The position numbers and the translations under genes are program-made. The notes under the pieces are model-generated. The model was not told where the DNA came from. It did no database searches and worked only from the letters and a program-made list of their open reading frames with translations. From an uncultured Mycoplasmatota bacterium (GTDB lineage Bacteria; Bacillota_I; Bacilli_A; RF39; UBA660): a DNA stretch of 50,915 nt. Shown piece after piece: positions 48,459 to 50,915 of the stretch (the stretch's first letter is position 1; each line of letters opens with the position of its first letter). Where the stretch lies: positions 1-50,915 of the forward strand of contig URHW01000005.1 of NCBI GenBank assembly GCA_900547775.1, given 5' to 3'.

Positions 48459-49961
48459 ATGAAAAAATTAAAATATCTTTTAACTATGTTCTGTTTAATA
48501 CTTATGCCAAAAGTGGTTAAGGCTGAAATGCATTTAATTTGTCCTAGTAATGTTATTGGTGGCAATACATTATCTTGTGCATTAGAGGTAACAGATAAGT
48601 ATAAAAGTGTATCGGGAATTTTAGATGTACCATCTACAATTAAATATGTTGGTATTTATGGAGGAACTTATACTAACTTAAGTGCTGAAAATGGTTTATA
48701 TTTAAGAAATGATAAGTTAGTTGGAGCGGATATTATTGGTTATCTTCATTTTGATACTCAAGAGGTTGCTAACAATACGACTATTGAAATTATTATAAAA
48801 TCTTCATCTTATGTTTATAGTGATGATACTAAGTCTGCTGAAACGGATATTAAGAGGTTAGTTACTTTGACACCTAAACCTACAACAACTACAGCAGTAA
48901 CAAAGACTTTTAAAGTAGCATTAGATGCAAATGGTGGAAGTGGTACTTATGAAGTATTATCTTGCTCTACTAAAAATAATAAATGTAATGTTAAGTTAAG
49001 TAATTTAAAAGAACCTACTTATGAAGGTAAGACTTTTACTGGCTGGGGAAGTACTAAGACTTGTACAACAGGTAGTAAGTCTACATATTCAGTGGGCAAA
49101 GATGTTACTTTATATGCATGCTGGATAGATGGAACTACGACAACAACAACTAAAGCACCAAGCGGGCAGACGACTACCACGACTACAGCAAAGCCAACTA
49201 CTACGACAACAACTACTACTAATATTTCTGACATGAAACTTTATCTTAAAACATTAAGTATTGAAGGACAAAAAATAGATTTTAGTAAGTTTAAGACAAA
49301 TTATGAGTTAAAGGTCTTATATGATGTAGATACTTTAAAATTAACTGCAGAACCTGCTACGGAAGGAACTACGGTTGAACTTCCGGAAGATTTAAGTTTA
49401 CAAGTTGGTGAAAATAATTTTGAAATAAAACTTACTGATGGAACAGTAACTTCAACTTATACAATAAGAGTTACCAGATTAAAAGAAGGTGAAGAGATAA
49501 AGGAAGTCAGTAAAGATGCGACATTAAAGGTTTTAACTTTATCTGGATATAATATTAATTTTTCACCAACAAAAACTGTGTATGAATTAAAGGTTAAGTA
49601 TAATGTTAAGCAGATAGCTGTAACAGTGACGCCAAATGATGAGAATGCTAAATATGTTATTACGGGCAATACTGATATTAAAAATGGCAGTGTTATTAAG
49701 GTTGATGTTCAAGCAGAAGATGGTACACTTATTTCATATAAAATAAATATAACTCAAGAAACTTTCTTTGAAACTTTTAGATTATATTTTATAATTGGTG
49801 CTGGGGCTGCATTACTTATATTAGTTGCGTTAATTATTGTAGATAAAACTAAAAATAAGAAGAAGGTACCTAAAACAACTGTAGTTAAGAAATCAGCTGG
49901 TAATGTTAAAAAGACATCAAAAGAAACTAGTAAACCTAATGTAGAAGTATTAAAAATGTAA
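48459..49961 (+). CDS. Surface protein: cohesin-like, InlB repeat and two cadherin-like domains
   Basis: 500 residues. A signal peptide at 1-22 ('MPKVVKAE') leads to a cohesin-like beta domain (about 23-135). A Thr-rich linker (141-148) is followed by an InlB-type B repeat (about 150-222, 'VALDANGGSGTYEV', 'GKTFTGWGS', 'VTLYACW'), a second poly-Thr linker (226-255) and two cadherin-like beta-sandwich domains (about 257-340 and 352-432). A membrane anchor lies near 440-462 with a basic tail. It is probably displayed outside the cell and could bind matrix or other surface proteins. An extended -10 (AACTTATGC-TAAAAT) precedes it. Confidence 0.85.
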   Translation: MKKLKYLLTMFCLILMPKVVKAEMHLICPSNVIGGNTLSCALEVTDKYKSVSGILDVPSTIKYVGIYGGTYTNLSAENGLYLRNDKLVGADIIGYLHFDTQEVANNTTIEIIIKSSSYVYSDDTKSAETDIKRLVTLTPKPTTTTAVTKTFKVALDANGGSGTYEVLSCSTKNNKCNVKLSNLKEPTYEGKTFTGWGSTKTCTTGSKSTYSVGKDVTLYACWIDGTTTTTTKAPSGQTTTTTTAKPTTTTTTTTNISDMKLYLKTLSIEGQKIDFSKFKTNYELKVLYDVDTLKLTAEPATEGTTVELPEDLSLQVGENNFEIKLTDGTVTSTYTIRVTRLKEGEEIKEVSKDATLKVLTLSGYNINFSPTKTVYELKVKYNVKQIAVTVTPNDENAKYVITGNTDIKNGSVIKVDVQAEDGTLISYKINITQETFFETFRLYFIIGAGAALLILVALIIVDKTKNKKKVPKTTVVKKSAGNVKKTSKETSKPNVEVLKM

Positions 49962-50012
49962 ATCTCTTTACATTTTTTTCTTTTAATGATAAGATTTTCT
50001 TGAGGTGTATTT

Positions 50013-50783
50013 ATGAAATACTATTTAACGTACTTGAATGAAGAAGGGGAAAGCACAAAAATAGAGTTAAGTAATTTACCATTTTTTAAAGATAAATCAG
50101 CTGGTAAAATACTTAATATTATTGCTTTTTATAATCAGTTTGATACTCCAGAAGATATGCTTGAATATTTATATGGTAAAGGGCTAGTAGATAAGAGTGC
50201 TACGGCTGATTTTAGAATCGTAATTAAAAGAAAAAATAAATATGATAAGGAATATTATCAGATTATTCCTCATAGTGATATACCACTTGTATCATGCACT
50301 AGACAATACTTTGATAAAAGTGTTTTAAAGGAAGTTATAATTAAAAAACTTAAAGATAATGATTTTGTTGTGAAACTTAGAAAAGAGTTTGGGTATATAA
50401 AAGATTATACATCTAATACTCAGTTATATAGTTATTTAGCTTATATTGCTGGATATAATAAAGAGAATCATGAATTTGAAAGAGAAGCTGCTGAGGAATA
50501 TGAAAGATGTGTAAGAAAGTCCATTAAAGTACTATTTGATTCACCTAAAATATTTGCAACGTTAGCAATGTTTACAATAGATTATGTAACACCTAAAGAG
50601 TTAAAGGTGCCTTTTAGGAAACATTATTTAGAAGAACAGGAATTTGAAGAATTTTTAGAAGTGGATGATATTGTAAGGTATAATCCAGGGTTAACTGGAA
50701 AAGCTTTAGAAGAAGCCTTAGAAGAGGAAGAATTATTTAAAGAAGCTGAATGGGAAAGACAAAAAAAGAATATGGGTATGTAA
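50013..50783 (+). CDS. Unknown cytosolic protein
   Basis: 256 residues, not recognised. It is mixed alpha/beta with no signal or membrane segment. The N-terminus ('YYLTYLNEEGESTKIELSN') is strand-rich, the middle helical, and the last 40 residues very acidic ('ALEEALEEEELFKEAEWERQ'). The SD TGAGGTG precedes the ATG. It is monocistronic with a clear terminator. Confidence 0.65.
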   Translation: MKYYLTYLNEEGESTKIELSNLPFFKDKSAGKILNIIAFYNQFDTPEDMLEYLYGKGLVDKSATADFRIVIKRKNKYDKEYYQIIPHSDIPLVSCTRQYFDKSVLKEVIIKKLKDNDFVVKLRKEFGYIKDYTSNTQLYSYLAYIAGYNKENHEFEREAAEEYERCVRKSIKVLFDSPKIFATLAMFTIDYVTPKELKVPFRKHYLEEQEFEEFLEVDDIVRYNPGLTGKALEEALEEEELFKEAEWERQKKNMGM

Positions 50784-50787
50784 TTTG

Positions 50788-50816
50788 AGGATAACATGTT
50801 TGTTATTCTTTTTTTA
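50788..50816 (+). terminator. Terminator after the 256-aa protein gene
   Basis: GGATAAC/GTTATTC stem (one G-T pair) with a 6-nt loop and seven T residues. Confidence 0.75.
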
Positions 50817-50842
50817 TAAATAAAATTGTCGTAAAAAATACC

Positions 50843-50871
50843 TTGAAAATATTAGTGAAGGTTTGTATAAT
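50843..50871 (+). promoter_or_regulatory. Promoter of the gene at the right edge
   Basis: TTGAAA (50843-50848), 17 nt, TATAAT (50866-50871). Confidence 0.8.
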
Positions 50872-50897
50872 TAATGATAGAAAGTAGAGGTTAAAAT

Positions 50898-50915
50898 ATG
50901 AACCAAGAAGAAATA
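50898..50915 (+). CDS. 5' end of a truncated unknown gene
   Basis: ATG 50898 preceded by AGAGG and a consensus-spaced promoter. Only six codons (Met-Asn-Gln-Glu-Glu-Ile) are inside the window, too few to name it. Confidence 0.5.

Noticed and set aside
49019..49234. Val-rich minus-strand frame within the surface protein gene
   Set aside because: It is the antisense shadow of the poly-Thr linkers (ACT/ACA repeats read as valine codons).

Overview
The window is a strongly AT-rich, densely packed stretch of a low-GC Gram-positive chromosome. Gene content and order point to a Bacilli-type Firmicute. Several blocks keep Bacillus subtilis order: (spoIIB)-radC-mreC-mreD-spoIVFA-spoIVFB-rplU-prp-rpmA; sirA(yneE)-yneF; yceD-rpmF; rpsU-yqeY; yqfC-yqfD-...-ybeY-dgkA-cdd-era-yqzL-recO; and an rsmC-like gene directly before rpoB-rpoC. 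TGA is used as a stop, so the code is standard. A reduced-genome, spore-forming (or recently spore-forming) uncultured gut lineage near Erysipelotrichales/RF39 would fit; that placement is inference.

Layout. 1-2.5 kb: the tail of a gene, a large acidic coiled-coil membrane protein and a small acidic protein. 2.6-7.0 kb: the cell-shape/sporulation/ribosome block, with its own L21-leader promoter inside it. 7.1-7.6 kb: four minus-strand tRNAs (Glu, Ile, Lys, Ser). 7.6-8.7 kb: a ZnuA-fold lipoprotein without any histidine, and yidD. 8.8-16.0 kb: rnc, a short smc, a zinc-ribbon/TPR membrane protein, spoIIP and an ATP-grasp enzyme. 16.1-16.9 kb: tRNA-Arg, then the most unusual part of the window, two tandem copies of a small-RNA / hydrophobic-micropeptide module arranged like a type I toxin-antitoxin system. 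16.9-24.9 kb: an HExxH protein, a PfkB-fold protein lacking the catalytic Asp, Smr, obg, sirA-yneF, yceD-rpmF, rpsU-yqeY and a large surface protein. 25-33 kb: the yqfC-to-alaS housekeeping run, with a degenerate second cytidine deaminase and a compact AlaRS. 33.1-34.5 kb: two XRE regulators and intact pro-sigma-K. 34.6-43.8 kb: a membrane protein, an rRNA methyltransferase-like protein, rpoB and rpoC; RpoB carries Lys and Asp at two classic rifampicin-resistance positions. 43.9-50.9 kb: accessory membrane/surface proteins, tRNA-Met, a DUF3800 plus nuclease-like pair, a candidate antisense-strand sRNA, a decaying two-gene operon and a cadherin-like surface protein.

How the parts fit. SpoIIP (engulfment), YqfC/YqfD, SpoIVFA/SpoIVFB (the pro-sigma-K protease complex), its substrate sigma-K, and SirA (a DnaA inhibitor) are all present, so much of an endospore programme is encoded within 50 kb. 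maf, mreB, minC and minD, which sit in the same block in B. subtilis, are absent from it. Several enzymes have lost catalytic or metal-binding residues while keeping intact frames: the ZnuA-like, PfkB-like and second Cdd proteins. Many promoters place the expected transcript start on, or within a few bases of, a GGTGA ribosome-binding site, giving messages with leaders of roughly 10-16 nt.
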